From positions 124,001 to 188,000 of the forward strand of contig JACJYC010000008.1 in the NCBI GenBank assembly GCA_020636325.1: a DNA stretch of 64,000 nt, given 5' to 3'. Within the stretch, counting starts at the first letter, position 1. Each line of letters starts with the position of its first letter. Below, one piece after another: positions 16,955 to 27,300 of this stretch. The notes under the pieces are model-generated. The model was not told the DNA's origin. It worked only from the letters and a program-made list of their open reading frames with translations, and made no database searches. A program made the translations under genes and the position numbers. This DNA comes from Lewinellaceae bacterium. Lineage in GTDB: Bacteria; Bacteroidota; Bacteroidia; Chitinophagales; Saprospiraceae.

Positions 16955-17048
16955 AATGTAAAGGTCAAAATTTAAAAGTCGAAAATACCTGCCCTGACTT
17001 TTACATTTTGCATTTAGCCGTTTACATTTTACATTTAGCCTAAAATTC
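16955..17048. repeat. TACATTTTGCATTTAGCC-type low-complexity repeat
   Basis: Alternating TTTACATTTTGCATTTAGCC and AATGTAAAGGTCAAAATTTAAAAG phrases that are partly reverse complements of one another. Similar AAAATGCAAAATGTAAA phrases lie at 32238-32300. Confidence 0.6.
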
Positions 17049-17058
17049 AATCCAATCC

Positions 17059-18243
17059 ATGATTCCGGAATTACGTCAAGCCTTTAACGCCCGATTCAAC
17101 AGTGAAACTTATCAGGCCTTCCTCGACTGGATAGCCGGACAATACCACCACCGCCCGCCGTTCCGGATCGCGGAAACGCCGGTTTTTATCCCGCAATACC
17201 TGAAAGAACAGCTGGAGGAAGCCTGTGAGGAGTTGGTGGACGTGATCGTCCGGCCGGATTTCAAACAACTGTCCGAAAGCGCCCTGGTCCCAGGCCAGAT
17301 CGCCCCCGACGAAACGGCGCATACCACCTTTCTGGTGCTCGACTTCGGGGTCTGCCAGGATGAGAACGGCCGGCTTTACCCGCAACTGATCGAAGCGCAG
17401 GGGTTTCCTTCCCTGTTTTTCTACCAGGATTTCCTGGCAAAAGCCTATCGCCGCTTTTTTGACATTCCCAAGGAAGTGCATCACCACTTCGGCGGCCTGG
17501 ACTCGGCTGCCTACCACGAATTGCTGCGCAAGGTGATCATCGGCGACAGCGACCCGGAAAACGTCATCCTGCTGGAAGTCCAACCGGAAAAACAAACGAC
17601 AGCCATCGACTTTTTTGTAGGAAAGTACGACTACGGCATCGAGCCGGTCTGCATTTCCAGGGTCCGCAAATCGGGCCGCAGCCTGTACTACGAACGCGAC
17701 GGCCGCCGGATCGACATCCACAAGATCTACAACCGGGTCATTTTCGATGAGCTGTTGAAACGCACCGACCTGGCCCGCGAATTCGACCTTACCGATGAAT
17801 TTGACGGGCAATGGGTGGGGCACCCCAACTGGTTTTTCCGCATCAGCAAACACACCCTGCCCCTGTTCAAGAGCAAATACGTGCCGGAAAGCCATTACCT
17901 GCATCAGCTCCACGCCATACCGGACGACCTGGAGCACTACGTCCTCAAACCGCTGTATTCCTTTGCGGGCTCCGGCGTGATCATCAATGTAAAACCCGAG
18001 GACATCACCGCTGTCGAACATCCCGAACATTATATCCTGCAGCGGAAAGTGGCGTACGCGCCGGTGATCCCGACGCCGGATGTGCCCGCCAAATGCGAGA
18101 TCCGCATGCTCCTGATCTGGGAAGACAACGCACCCCGGCCGATCCTGGTCAACAACCTCGTGCGGATGAGCAAGGGCGAGATGGTGGGCGTACGCTACAA
18201 CAAGGATAAGGAATGGGTCGGCGGGACGATCGGATTTTTTTAG
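17059..18243 (+). CDS. Uncharacterised ATP-grasp-like protein
   Basis: 394 residues, cytosolic, no signal. The C-terminal third looks like an ATP-grasp core: YVLKPLYSFAGSGVI (nucleotide-binding Lys and glycine loop), ILQRKV, then CEIRMLLIW...NNLVRMSKG, which could supply the Mg-ligand acid, Asn and Arg. The N-terminal part (FIPQYLKEQLEEACEELVD, LVLDFGVCQDENGRLYPQLIEAQGFPSL) resembles the layout of glutathionylspermidine-synthase-like enzymes. It may ligate a carboxylate to an amine; substrate unknown. It stands alone between two repeat-bearing gaps. The fold call is inference. Confidence 0.55.
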   Translation: MIPELRQAFNARFNSETYQAFLDWIAGQYHHRPPFRIAETPVFIPQYLKEQLEEACEELVDVIVRPDFKQLSESALVPGQIAPDETAHTTFLVLDFGVCQDENGRLYPQLIEAQGFPSLFFYQDFLAKAYRRFFDIPKEVHHHFGGLDSAAYHELLRKVIIGDSDPENVILLEVQPEKQTTAIDFFVGKYDYGIEPVCISRVRKSGRSLYYERDGRRIDIHKIYNRVIFDELLKRTDLAREFDLTDEFDGQWVGHPNWFFRISKHTLPLFKSKYVPESHYLHQLHAIPDDLEHYVLKPLYSFAGSGVIINVKPEDITAVEHPEHYILQRKVAYAPVIPTPDVPAKCEIRMLLIWEDNAPRPILVNNLVRMSKGEMVGVRYNKDKEWVGGTIGFF

Positions 18244-18407
18244 ACGTTGGGGCGGTTGGGTTGACGATTTACGATTTTTGAAGGGACCAACCAGCTGAAG
18301 CCTGTCTTTGCGATGGCATTTACCATCGTCAATCAACAGCCCCTCCTGTCAGATCTGTCACCGAAATCCCCGCAATAACCTAAATTTACGCCACCTAACC
18401 ACGACCT

Positions 18408-19832
18408 ATGGAGCCAATCAGCGTTTTTGACATGTTCAAGATCGGCGTCGGGCCGTCCAGTTCGCATACCCTGGGCCCCTGGCGGGCAGCTGCCCAGTTT
18501 GTCGCCGAATTAAAAAAAGCCGGTCAGTTCGAACAAACCCACCGGGTGGAGGCGACGCTTTACGGATCGCTGGCCCTCACCGGCAAAGGCCACGGCACCG
18601 ATATCGCCATCCTGCTGGGCCTGAGCGGTCAGGACCCGGAAACCATCCCGCTGGATCAGGTACACGGCATCCCGCAATCGATCGAAATGCACCTGAAGCT
18701 TCAGCTGGCCGACGAACGCACCATTCCCTTCTATCCGGAAAAAGACATGGTTTTCCATTTCGACGAGGTGCTGCCCGGGCACGCCAACGGCCTGGTCTTC
18801 CGCGCTTTCGATGCCCAGGGGGATCAGCTGTTCCGCGGGGTCTATTACTCCGTCGGCGGCGGGTTTGTCGTCAAGGAAGGGGAGGCGTTGGAGGACCCGC
18901 GGGCGGTTCCGCCGTTTCCCATTCATACTTCTGCCGACCTGATGCGGTATTGTCTGGAGGAAAACGCGGCCGTTTGGGAACTTGTCCTGATCAATGAGCG
19001 GACCTGGAACCCGCGGCCCGGGGTCAAAAACGGGCTGCTGCGCATCTGGGAGGTCATGCGGGAATGTGTATACAAAGGCTGCCATACCGACGGTGAATTG
19101 CCGGGCGGGCTGCACGTCAGCCGGCGGGCTGCGGCCATCCGGCGCAAGCTCATGGGGCATACCGCGTGCGCCGACGGCCGGGAACTGCTGGAGGCCCTCC
19201 GAAGGCAGAACTGTGATTTTTCGCAGGTGATCAAGTGGGTTGGTTGCTTTGCCATGGCGGTGAACGAGGAAAATGCCAATTTCGGCAGGGTGGTCACATC
19301 GCCGACCAACGGCGCTGCGGGCGTCATTCCGGCCGTCTTGTTCTATTATCTGGCTTTCGTGGAGCGGGAGGCCTCGGAGGAGGATATCGTCCGGTTTTTG
19401 CTCACAGCCGGCGTGATCGGGAGCATATTCAAGCAAGGGGCCACCATTTCAGCGGCGATGGGCGGCTGCCAGGCGGAGATCGGCGTATCGTCGGCCATGG
19501 CGGCGGCAGCGCTCACCGAGTCGTTGGGGGGCAGTGTGGGGCAGGCCCTGATGGCGGCCGAAATTGCGATGGAACACCACCTCGGGCTGACCTGCGACCC
19601 CGTGGGCGGCCTGGTGCAGGTGCCTTGCATCGAACGCAACAGCATGGGCGCCATGAAGGCCATCACAGCCGCGAACATCGCCCTGGAAAGCGACCCGGGA
19701 AAGGCGAAAGTAACCCTCGACGCGGTGGTGAAAGCCATGTGGGAAACCGCACAGGATATGAACCACAAGTATAAGGAAACGTCTTTGGGCGGGCTGGCGG
19801 CGCATATTGCGATCAGTGTGCCGGAGTGTTAA
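18408..19832 (+). CDS. sdaA: L-serine ammonia-lyase, iron-sulfur dependent, single chain
   Basis: 474 residues, full length for the fused alpha/beta form. The beta part begins SVFDMFKIGVGPSSSHTLGPW. The alpha part has TSPTNGAAGVIPA, the cluster-ligand Cys in GGCQAEIG, CDPVGGLVQVPCIERN and the C-terminal region. It converts serine to pyruvate and ammonia in the cytosol. It is monocistronic; an array of AAAGGATAAAGGTT units follows the stop at once. Relatives include tryptophan- or cystine-associated homologues, but the motifs fit serine dehydratase. Confidence 0.95.
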   Translation: MEPISVFDMFKIGVGPSSSHTLGPWRAAAQFVAELKKAGQFEQTHRVEATLYGSLALTGKGHGTDIAILLGLSGQDPETIPLDQVHGIPQSIEMHLKLQLADERTIPFYPEKDMVFHFDEVLPGHANGLVFRAFDAQGDQLFRGVYYSVGGGFVVKEGEALEDPRAVPPFPIHTSADLMRYCLEENAAVWELVLINERTWNPRPGVKNGLLRIWEVMRECVYKGCHTDGELPGGLHVSRRAAAIRRKLMGHTACADGRELLEALRRQNCDFSQVIKWVGCFAMAVNEENANFGRVVTSPTNGAAGVIPAVLFYYLAFVEREASEEDIVRFLLTAGVIGSIFKQGATISAAMGGCQAEIGVSSAMAAAALTESLGGSVGQALMAAEIAMEHHLGLTCDPVGGLVQVPCIERNSMGAMKAITAANIALESDPGKAKVTLDAVVKAMWETAQDMNHKYKETSLGGLAAHIAISVPEC

Positions 19833-19837
19833 AGCAC

Positions 19838-19892
19838 CAAGGATAAAGGTTAAAGGATAAAGGTTAAAGGATAAAGGATAAAGGTTAAAGGG
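19838..19892. repeat. AAAGGATAAAGGTT tandem array
   Basis: Seven- and 14-bp units (AAAGGAT, AAAGGTT) repeated about seven times directly after the sdaA stop codon. Confidence 0.85.
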
Positions 19893-20008
19893 ATGCTTAT
19901 ATTTGCGCTGGGGAACGGGTTCGACATTGTGGGTTTTTCGCCCAAACCGGAATTGCCGGCCAACCGGATCCTGTTGCAAAAGCGTCTTTGATCCAAAAAA
20001 TATTCGAA

Positions 20009-20902
20009 ATGACGAAATTTAACAAAACCAAACTTGGGTTGTTGCTGGTTTCATTTATCCTGGTTTCCGCGCCGGTATTCGGGCAGCGGTTTGCAGGCGG
20101 TTTCAAAGCGGGGCTTAATTTTTCAACCCTCAAAGGGCCATCTGAAACAGACAGCAGCGGCAGTGAAGTGGAAGAAAACAAAACCAATACCGGTTTTCAT
20201 ATCGGTGCAGCTTTCCGGATGGAGCTCACGGAGGTCTTCGGCCTCCGCGCCGAACTGCTCTATTCCCAAAAGGGCACCACGTACAACTATGACGGCAACT
20301 CCTGGTGGGTTTTTTACCCCAGCGCCGGCAACCCGATCTACAGCACCGGCATCCGGCAGGAAGCCATCAGCGTAACCAATACCTATATCGACATTCCGCT
20401 CATGGCTTATGCCCGGATCGGACGCATTGAGGTGTCGGGCGGGGTCAACGCCTCCGTATTGTTGGGCTCAAGGGGTACCGGCGACCTGACCTACCGCGGC
20501 CAATCGCTCAGCGGCGCCAATATCGAATCCTTTGACATAGCGCTGGATTACAACTATTTTTCCGATAAATACGGAGAAGCCAATACCCTGGAGGAACACA
20601 AGCGCACGATCGGCGGCAATACGGTCGGGATACCCAAAAACATCGGCGCCTACTACTTCGGCGTTGACAACGGCGAAAAGCTGTACCAGCGGCTCGATTT
20701 CGGGTTGAATGCCGGCCTGTCCTTCTACCTGAGCCATACCCTTTTCCTGGGCTTCAGGCTCAATTACGGCCTTACCGATATCACCAACGGCGAGCAGGAT
20801 ATTGCCAGGGCTCAACTGGCTGCGGACCGCAGTTTTATTTTGCGGACCCAGGACCATGACCGCAATTTTTCGCTCCAGGCCTCCATTGGATTCAACCTTT
20901 GA
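20009..20902 (+). CDS. PorT-family outer-membrane beta-barrel protein
   Basis: 297 residues from ATG 20009 (MTKFNKTKLGLLLVSFILVSAPVFGQ, a clean signal peptide); ATG 19988 would add a poor leader. The mature part begins FAGGFKAGLNFSTL, typical of OMP_b-brl_2/PorT-like proteins in Bacteroidota, and continues with beta strands to a C-terminal ASIGFNL. The barrel has long loops (residues 90-115 and 180-215). Role unknown. Its 3' region continues 225 bp to a terminator. Confidence 0.75.
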   Translation: MTKFNKTKLGLLLVSFILVSAPVFGQRFAGGFKAGLNFSTLKGPSETDSSGSEVEENKTNTGFHIGAAFRMELTEVFGLRAELLYSQKGTTYNYDGNSWWVFYPSAGNPIYSTGIRQEAISVTNTYIDIPLMAYARIGRIEVSGGVNASVLLGSRGTGDLTYRGQSLSGANIESFDIALDYNYFSDKYGEANTLEEHKRTIGGNTVGIPKNIGAYYFGVDNGEKLYQRLDFGLNAGLSFYLSHTLFLGFRLNYGLTDITNGEQDIARAQLAADRSFILRTQDHDRNFSLQASIGFNL

Positions 20903-21054
20903 TTTAATTTAACATTGAACTTTTTTGGGGCCCATATTGTTATTTGATGTTGGATAAACTATTTATTATTAATGGTTTAGGGCTGTTTTTGCAAAAAAAC
21001 TGCTCCGGCGAAAAAAAATCTTTTGATTATTTCGGAGAAAAACACTTTCTTTGC

Positions 21055-21165
21055 CCTATAAAGGTTTGTAAGCAATCGCTTTAAGATATATAAGATAGTT
21101 TTCATTTGGTTTTTTGGGGTTATACAAGAGGCGATCACTAACAAGTGATTGCCTTCTTTTTTTAT
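21055..21165 (+). ncRNA. Candidate small RNA or long 3' UTR ending in a strong terminator
   Basis: An A/T-rich 150-bp region after the barrel gene leads to a possible start (TTTTGA about 21022, CTTTCTTTG about 21047-21055) and a terminator at 21129-21163. The distance of over 220 bp from the barrel stop favours an independent RNA of about 110 nt, but a 3' UTR product is also possible. Confidence 0.35.
21129..21163 (+). terminator. Rho-independent terminator
   Basis: An 11-bp stem AGGCGATCACT / AGTGATTGCCT with loop AACA, then CTTCTTTTTTT. Confidence 0.85.
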
Positions 21166-21207
21166 ACCGCACCGGTTTCAAATTCCGCTGAAATGGCCGG
21201 CTGACAA

Positions 21208-21246
21208 AAAAGGCCGCTCCGAACCCAGGTTCGGAGCGGCCTTTTT
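21208..21246. terminator. Bidirectional terminator of the CBS gene
   Basis: Near-perfect inverted repeat AAAAAAGGCCGCTCCGAAC with its complement, with T-runs on both strands, 28 bp downstream of the leftward CBS gene. Confidence 0.85.
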
Positions 21247-21273
21247 GCGGATACCCGACATGACCCCGACGGC

Positions 21274-21735
21274 TTAATGCCCGGTCTTGCGGGTTTCAAT
21301 GATTTGTTTGGCAGACACTTCTTCTCCCGCCAACGCTTTTATGATATCGAATGTCGTCAGTATGCCTACCAGTTCGTTGTTTTCCACGATCGGAATGGCG
21401 TGGAACCTGTTGACCAGAAAAACTTCCAGCGCCACGTTGATCCGGTCGTTGGGATCCAGTTTGGCCATCCCTTTGGTCATGATATCTTCAGCCGTATAGG
21501 CCCTCAACCTCGCTTCATTGACGAACCGGTCCTCTTCGTTGTGGTTGAACCCCCGCAGAAAATGAAGGAAATCGGTTTTGCTGATGATCCCGACGATCTC
21601 CGTGAAGCGGACAACGGGAAGGTGGTGGATATTGTGATTATCGAAGGCTTCTTTTACATCGAGTAACTTATCCTTCGGATTGACCGTCACCAGGTTCTTG
21701 GTCATGATGCTTTTGATAGGCGCTAGAACGTTCAT
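21274..21735 (-). CDS. CBS-domain-pair protein
   Basis: 153 residues from ATG 21735 (MNVLAPIKSIMTKNLVTVNP). Two CBS motifs: residues about 9-65 (MTKNLVTV...HHLPVV...GIISKTDFLHFL) and about 90-145 (DIMTKGMAKL...HAIPIVENNELVGILTTFDII). The second half of each has the pattern that binds adenine nucleotides. No catalytic domain is attached; stand-alone CBS pairs act as energy or ligand sensors for partner proteins. Cytosolic and monocistronic. The upstream ATG at 21777 adds 14 poorly fitting residues. Confidence 0.88.
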   Translation of the reverse strand: MNVLAPIKSIMTKNLVTVNPKDKLLDVKEAFDNHNIHHLPVVRFTEIVGIISKTDFLHFLRGFNHNEEDRFVNEARLRAYTAEDIMTKGMAKLDPNDRINVALEVFLVNRFHAIPIVENNELVGILTTFDIIKALAGEEVSAKQIIETRKTGH

Positions 21736-22004
21736 TGTTTTTGTTTTTAAGATGGACGAAATGAATTGATACCACAAAGGTCCAGGAAATCCGGGTGTAG
21801 CTGCTTTGACATTTCTCAGCGGTTCGGATGATTTTTCTCAATAACCGCCGGCCCGGAAATCTCCCTTTTTTCCTGCCCTTTCAACACCATTCAAAAAAAA
21901 ATAAAAAAAAATCTCAACGGCTGGGGTCATTCTTTTTTTACCCGACACCCTATACCAAACAACCGAATTTCATTAACCAATTTTTTCTAAACAGTCTAAT
22001 TACC

Positions 22005-22433
22005 ATGAAAACATTCAAAAATTTCTTTGTCCTGACCATTCTTGCCCTGGTAGCCGCTTCTTTGACCCCAAACACTGCCCAAGCCCAAAGCAAAGTCCAG
22101 GCGCTGACGAGCGTTCAATATCCCTACTGGGTATTCAATGCCGAAGAGGAAAATGACTACGCCGTTGCAGAAGTGCCCCGGAAACTGGAAGACGGCCGTC
22201 ACGTAATGGCCACCAATAAAAAGAACCGCACCCAGGTCATCGCCGTTGTCAAAGGCGGCCGGATCGCTCAGGTAGGCCTTTTACCGGCCGGCGGCCGCTT
22301 TAAGGCCCTGACCCCGGCAGCCAGCCCCTGCAATAACATTACCTGCTTCTCCTTCCAGATCAAGCATTGTTATACCACGCCGTGGGGTGATTGCATCTGC
22401 GTATGCGGAGCCTGGATCACCGCAGGGAATTGA
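22005..22433 (+). CDS. Secreted small protein with Cys-rich C-terminus
   Basis: 142 residues from ATG 22005. A signal peptide (MKTFKNFFVLTILALVAASLTPNTAQAQ) is followed by a charged middle and a C-terminal segment with seven cysteines (SPCNNITCFSFQIKHCY, then GDCICVCGAW). No family recognised. It is probably extracytoplasmic and disulfide-bonded or metal-binding. An excellent terminator follows, so it is a separate unit from the protease gene 290 bp downstream. The longer frame from 21828 has a Lys/Phe-rich leader and is not credible. Confidence 0.7.
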   Translation: MKTFKNFFVLTILALVAASLTPNTAQAQSKVQALTSVQYPYWVFNAEEENDYAVAEVPRKLEDGRHVMATNKKNRTQVIAVVKGGRIAQVGLLPAGGRFKALTPAASPCNNITCFSFQIKHCYTTPWGDCICVCGAWITAGN

Positions 22434-22507
22434 TCGCTCCGGCCAGAAACCATCCCAAAAACCGACTTTACGGGATTCATTACTTTTAAAAGTATAACAG
22501 GAATGGT

Positions 22508-22544
22508 ACAGCGTCAGCCGAAAGGCGGGCGCTGTATTTTTTTT
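22508..22544 (+). terminator. Rho-independent terminator of the Cys-rich protein gene
   Basis: Stem ACAGCGTC / GGGCGCTGT around an AGCCGAAAGGC inner hairpin, then eight T. Confidence 0.8.
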
Positions 22545-22726
22545 AAATGGAGGGACGATTGATGATTGACGATTTTTCAAGGGAGAGAAACCAACGGCCG
22601 CTTGTTTTTGCAAGGCAGGCGCCATCCAATATCACTTGTCATGCAATCATCAAGCTGCCGGGAAATAAAAATCCGTCTGACCTGGGTACAAAATCGCCGG
22701 TTTGGACACTCTGCATAAAAAGCGCC

Positions 22727-24202
22727 ATGAAAATACCTGTTATCCTTTGTTTGGCGGTTTTCCTGTCGGCGCCGGCCGGCCCTGCAACTTCGCAGGGGCT
22801 TGTGCTGGAAGATGAGACCTACGATGCCCTGCCGCAACTGGCGCAACTCGAGGGGTACAAAGACCAGGATTTGCCGCCGGCCGTCGACCTTTCCGCGTAT
22901 TGCCCGCCTGTGCGCAACCAGGGGGATGTCTATTCCTGCGTCGGTTGGGCGGTCGGCTACGGCGCCCTGACCATCAAAAAGGCGATCCTGGCTCAATGCA
23001 CCGACCGGAAGCGGATTGAAGAGCAGGCCAATTCGGCCATGTTCATTTACAATCAGATCAAGCGCGAAAGCTGCGCTCAGGGCGCCCGCATTTCGGATGC
23101 CCTCAACCTGATCCGGGAAAAGGGCGACTGCCTGGCCAGCGAATTCGATACCGATGTGGAAGATTGCGAAAGGCGTCCGGATGAGACCTTGCTCAACCGG
23201 ACTGCCCTCGATACCATCGCCGATTACCTCACCCTTTTCGGATTGCAGGCCTCAGCCGAGGAAAAGATCCGGAGAACCATCCGCGCCTTGTCCGGAAATG
23301 AACCCGTGATCATCGGTATGATGGTCCGCAAGAATTTCTACCAGCTCCACGACGCCAAATACTGGTGGCCCAACCTGGGCAATACCACACCCGCCGGGGG
23401 GCACGCTATGGTGGTCGTGGGATACGACCTGCCCTCCGCTTCCTTTTTGTTGTTCAACAGTTGGGGAACAGTATGGGGAGACCGCGGCTTTATCCGCATC
23501 AAATTTGAGGATTTCGCCGAGCATTGCAAATACGGCTTCATCCTGAAAATGGGCGAGAACGCACGCATGGGGGAAACAATTAACGCTCAATCGGCCTCCC
23601 TTCATCCGGTAAGGACGATTTCCGGCGCCGCATCCCTGGATTACCTCGACGGCGAAGAAGCCGGCGGATCCCCTTTGTTTCGCCGTTCTGCAGTGACGGG
23701 AACCGGCAACGGCGTTTACCGGGCCACCGGCCGGGACTGGCAAACCGGCCAGCTTTTTCAATTGGCGGCCTGGGCAGAACAACATGGCCTGTATTTGTAC
23801 GTTTTTTCAATAGATCCCACCGAAACGATCCATGTACATTGGCCGAGATCCTTCCGGGTCAGCGACCGGTTTTCCGGTCTGAACGAATCGGCCCTATTGC
23901 TCGATCCCCAGGCCAGGGCAACTATCCCGGGGCCGGACCAGGCCCTTCGCCTGAATCAATCAGGCCACAATACCCTTTATCTGTTGTTTGCCGCAAAGGA
24001 GGTCAAACACCTGGATTTCATTGCCGCCAAAATGAGGGACTGCGCCGGCGATTACCGCGAACGGCTCGAAAGCCTGCTCGGCAAACACCTCGTCCCCCTG
24101 GCGGATATCCGGTTTGAAGCCGACCGGCCCGCCTTTACTGCCGCTACCCGCAGCGATGGGTATATGGTGCCGATGGTGGTGGTTTTGAATGCGAGGAATT
24201 GA
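22727..24202 (+). CDS. Secreted papain-like (C1A) cysteine protease with C-terminal accessory domain
   Basis: 491 residues from ATG 22727 (signal peptide MKIPVILCLAVFLSAPAGPATS). C1A motifs: YCPPVRNQGDVYSCVGWAVG with oxyanion Gln and nucleophile Cys71, GGHAMVVVGYD with His226, and LFNSWGTVWGDRGF with Asn244. The usual CGSCWAF is changed to YSCVGWA. After about residue 280 comes a second domain that contains VYRATGRDWQTGQLFQLAAWAEQHGLYLYVFSID, recalling DUF4384-type modules found beside caspases. No prodomain is obvious. It precedes the caspase-domain gene in the same direction, with a 150-bp repeat gap. Substrates unknown. Confidence 0.85.
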   Translation: MKIPVILCLAVFLSAPAGPATSQGLVLEDETYDALPQLAQLEGYKDQDLPPAVDLSAYCPPVRNQGDVYSCVGWAVGYGALTIKKAILAQCTDRKRIEEQANSAMFIYNQIKRESCAQGARISDALNLIREKGDCLASEFDTDVEDCERRPDETLLNRTALDTIADYLTLFGLQASAEEKIRRTIRALSGNEPVIIGMMVRKNFYQLHDAKYWWPNLGNTTPAGGHAMVVVGYDLPSASFLLFNSWGTVWGDRGFIRIKFEDFAEHCKYGFILKMGENARMGETINAQSASLHPVRTISGAASLDYLDGEEAGGSPLFRRSAVTGTGNGVYRATGRDWQTGQLFQLAAWAEQHGLYLYVFSIDPTETIHVHWPRSFRVSDRFSGLNESALLLDPQARATIPGPDQALRLNQSGHNTLYLLFAAKEVKHLDFIAAKMRDCAGDYRERLESLLGKHLVPLADIRFEADRPAFTAATRSDGYMVPMVVVLNARN

Positions 24203-24305
24203 GGAACTGAGGAACTGAGGAACTGAGGAATCGAGGAATCGAAAAATCGAATCAATCGACCACGCCGCGGCGTGGCGAATCAATCGAATCAATCGAACAA
24301 TCGGC
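24198..24305. repeat. GAGGAACT / AATCAATCG array with CCACGC-CGCG-GCGTGG hairpin
   Basis: Starts within the last codons of the protease gene. GAGGAACT units grade into GAGGAATCG and then AATCAATCG units. A perfect 16-bp palindrome of the CCACGC family sits at 24260-24275, in the middle of the AATCAATCG part. Confidence 0.88.
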
Positions 24306-24353
24306 TCAATCCCCCAATTAAACTACATTTGTATTATTCAAAAGCAATGATGT

Positions 24354-27300
24354 ATGAATCCCAAAATCTTTAAAACCATCCTGCTTGCCGTGTTTATGCC
24401 CGTGCTGGGGTGGTCGCAACCAAACGGCCTGGACTGGGAAGGCCGGTTCGGCGGCAGCAACCAGGACGAGGTGCGCCAGATCATTGAGGCCTCCAACGGC
24501 TATTTGATGGCAGTCGGCGAAACCCAATCCGGGGCATCCGGTAAATCCGACGGGCTGTTGCTCATCCTGGATTACAGCACCGGGCGCAAGCTGGCTGAAA
24601 AGCGGATCGGCGGCGCCAGGGCGGACGGATTTTCTGCCATCGTTCAGACCTATGACGGCTATTTCCTGCTGGCGGGTTATACCGAATCGGCGGGCAGCGG
24701 CAAAAAGGACGCCTGGCTCGTTGAAACCGACGAATACGGCAATGTGATATGGGAGTCGACATTCGGCGGCGCCGGTGATGACTATTTCTCCTGCCTGGCC
24801 TTTTTAACCGACGGAACGCTGGCGGCTGCCGGACAGCGCGACGGCGGCTCCAAAGGCGATATCTGGCTGGCGCAGATCGAGGGGCGGAAGTTGATCGGCG
24901 AACATCAGTTGGGTAAAAACAAATACGCCTCGCTGAGCGGTATGGCCCTCGGCGCCGACGGTCAACTCGCCCTGGCCGGCAATACGGGGTCTGCGGCTGA
25001 AAGCGGAAAAGGCGACGCCTACCTGCTCAAAACCGATATCGGCGGTAAGATCGCCTGGGAAAGGACCTTCGGCGACAAGGACTGGGATGAAGCCACCCAC
25101 CTGATTGCCACCCCGGATGACGGGTTTGCCATGGCGGGCATCACGCGTTCCAACAGCGCGGGCGGACTGGATATGTGGCTGGTAAAAACCAATAACGCCG
25201 GCTTTCAGCAATGGCAGGGCGCTTTCGGCGGCAAAGACGACGACTTCGCGCAGGCCGTGGCCGCATTGCCCGACGGCAGCTTCCTGCTCGGCGGCCGCTC
25301 CAAATCCTATCATTCCGGCGCCCGGACCTTCAAAGGGTACGTGGTCAAAGTGACTTCCGGCGGCCAACGGGCCTGGGAATGGCCTTACGGCGGCCAGAAG
25401 GACGACGCGGTCCAGGCCTTTGCCGTGCTCCACAACGGAGCGGTTGTCGCGGCGGGCAACAGCGCTTCCGACGCGCAAGGGGCTGACGATGCATGGGTGT
25501 TCCGGTTCTCGGAATCCCCGGCGGCGGCCGGCGGTTTGCAAGGCGCCAAACAAACCGGAATCGATCATTCGGAAGCCGTATTGCGGACCGCCGACGGCAA
25601 ACTCAGGCCCAACGAACGGTCCCACCTGACCTTCACCCTGTTCAACCAGCAACAGGCAAATATCCCCGATCTTCAGGTCAGCGTCAAACAGACCAAAGGC
25701 GCAAACGGTGTCCGGTATTGGGAACAAAATTACTTCGGCAACCTGTCGGCGGGAACGAACCGGGAGATCCGGATCCCGGTTTACGGCGATGCCGCTGTGA
25801 ATACCGCCGAAAATGAATTCACCGTCACTGTCCGGAGCGGCAACCAGGAACTGGCCTCCTTCGCTGCCGGTTTTTCCAGCCTTCAGCCGTTGCAGGCCGC
25901 TGTCGAGGTGGATAATTTTACTTTCGAAGACAGCAAGACTTCTGATGATGAAACCGTTCAGGTGGTGTTGCACAATCCGGGCGACTTTGCCGCCAAACCG
26001 GTGACCGTTCAATTCAAAATGCCTGCCGGTATCCAGGCCGTCAGCCCGAGGGAAGTCAGTATTCCGCAGATCCTGCCGCACGCCAGCCAAACGGTCAAAT
26101 TCGTGTACAGACGCACCGGCACTTTGCGGTCCGATCAGTTGAGCATCACTTGTACCGTGGATTTTGGCGATCAGAAAATTGAAAAAAAACTGGAACGCGG
26201 CGCGGCGATGGGAAAGGAGATCTTCATGCTGCTGACCCAACCGGATGAGACAAAATCGGATATCCGGAGCCTGATCTCCAACAAGGACGTCTTTGATGTC
26301 CAACTGGCGGTCGGTTCAAACGCTCCCTTGCAACAAAAGAGCTTCAAGGTGCTCAACAACAGCGTAGTGGTGGACGGCTCCAAAATGGACGAAGTCCGGT
26401 TGTCGGCCGGAGATAAAGGCAAAAGCCAGTTCGGCTACGTCTACAACAACAAGATCCACCTTCAACCCGGAGAGAACCGGTTGGAAATCGAAGTGGAAAC
26501 CCCGGACGGCAAGTTCCGGACCTCAACCATGGTGGTCACCTACCAGCCGCAACAGCCCAACCTGCATATCCTGGCCATCGGCCCCAGCCAGCGTGACCTG
26601 AACTATACCAGCAAGGACGCCGGTGATTTTGCGGCGGCGTTCGAAGGCCAGGCCGGGCCCGATAAATTGTACGGAAAGGTATTCATCCATAAGATGGTGC
26701 TGCCCGAGGATACGGAAGCCGATGATATCCGCGAAGCCGTCGCCGACCTGGTATTCCAGTATGAAAACCCGGCAGCGGCCCAACGGATCCTGGACCAGGA
26801 CGTTTTGCTGGTGTTCATTTCCAGCCACGGCAAGAACAGCCGGGACGGATTCAAACTCCTGCCGTCCAATTACGACCCCAGGTACGAACGCATCCGCTCC
26901 ATCGATTTTCAGCTCGACATTGTCCAGGAGTTGAACCGGATCCAGTGCAAGAAGGCCGTCTTCATTGACGCCTGCCACAGCGGGGCGGCCGACAGCAAGG
27001 AGATGACCGATATCGAACGGGCTGACGCCCTGACCAAACTGGCCGCCCTGAATCCGGGGCTGAACACCATGTCTTCCTGCGGCGCCAGCGAAATGTCGTA
27101 CGAGGATGCGGCCTGGGAGAACGGCGCGTTTACCGAAGCCATTTTGGAGGCATTCGGCAACAAGGAGGTCACGGGGCCGGGCGGGGCGTACCATGCGGAT
27201 GCCGACAACAACGGGATCATCACCCTGGCCGAGCTCTACAATTATTTGCGGTTGAGGGTACCCCAAATGGTCAGGCAGCAAAAACCGGGAGCGCCGACCA

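Noticed and set aside
19910..19995. Frame start upstream of the barrel gene at 19988
   Set aside because: Met at 20009 gives a clean signal peptide; the extra seven residues do not.
24804..26303. 499-codon leftward frame
   Set aside because: Antisense to the caspase-domain gene, without signal peptide or domain.
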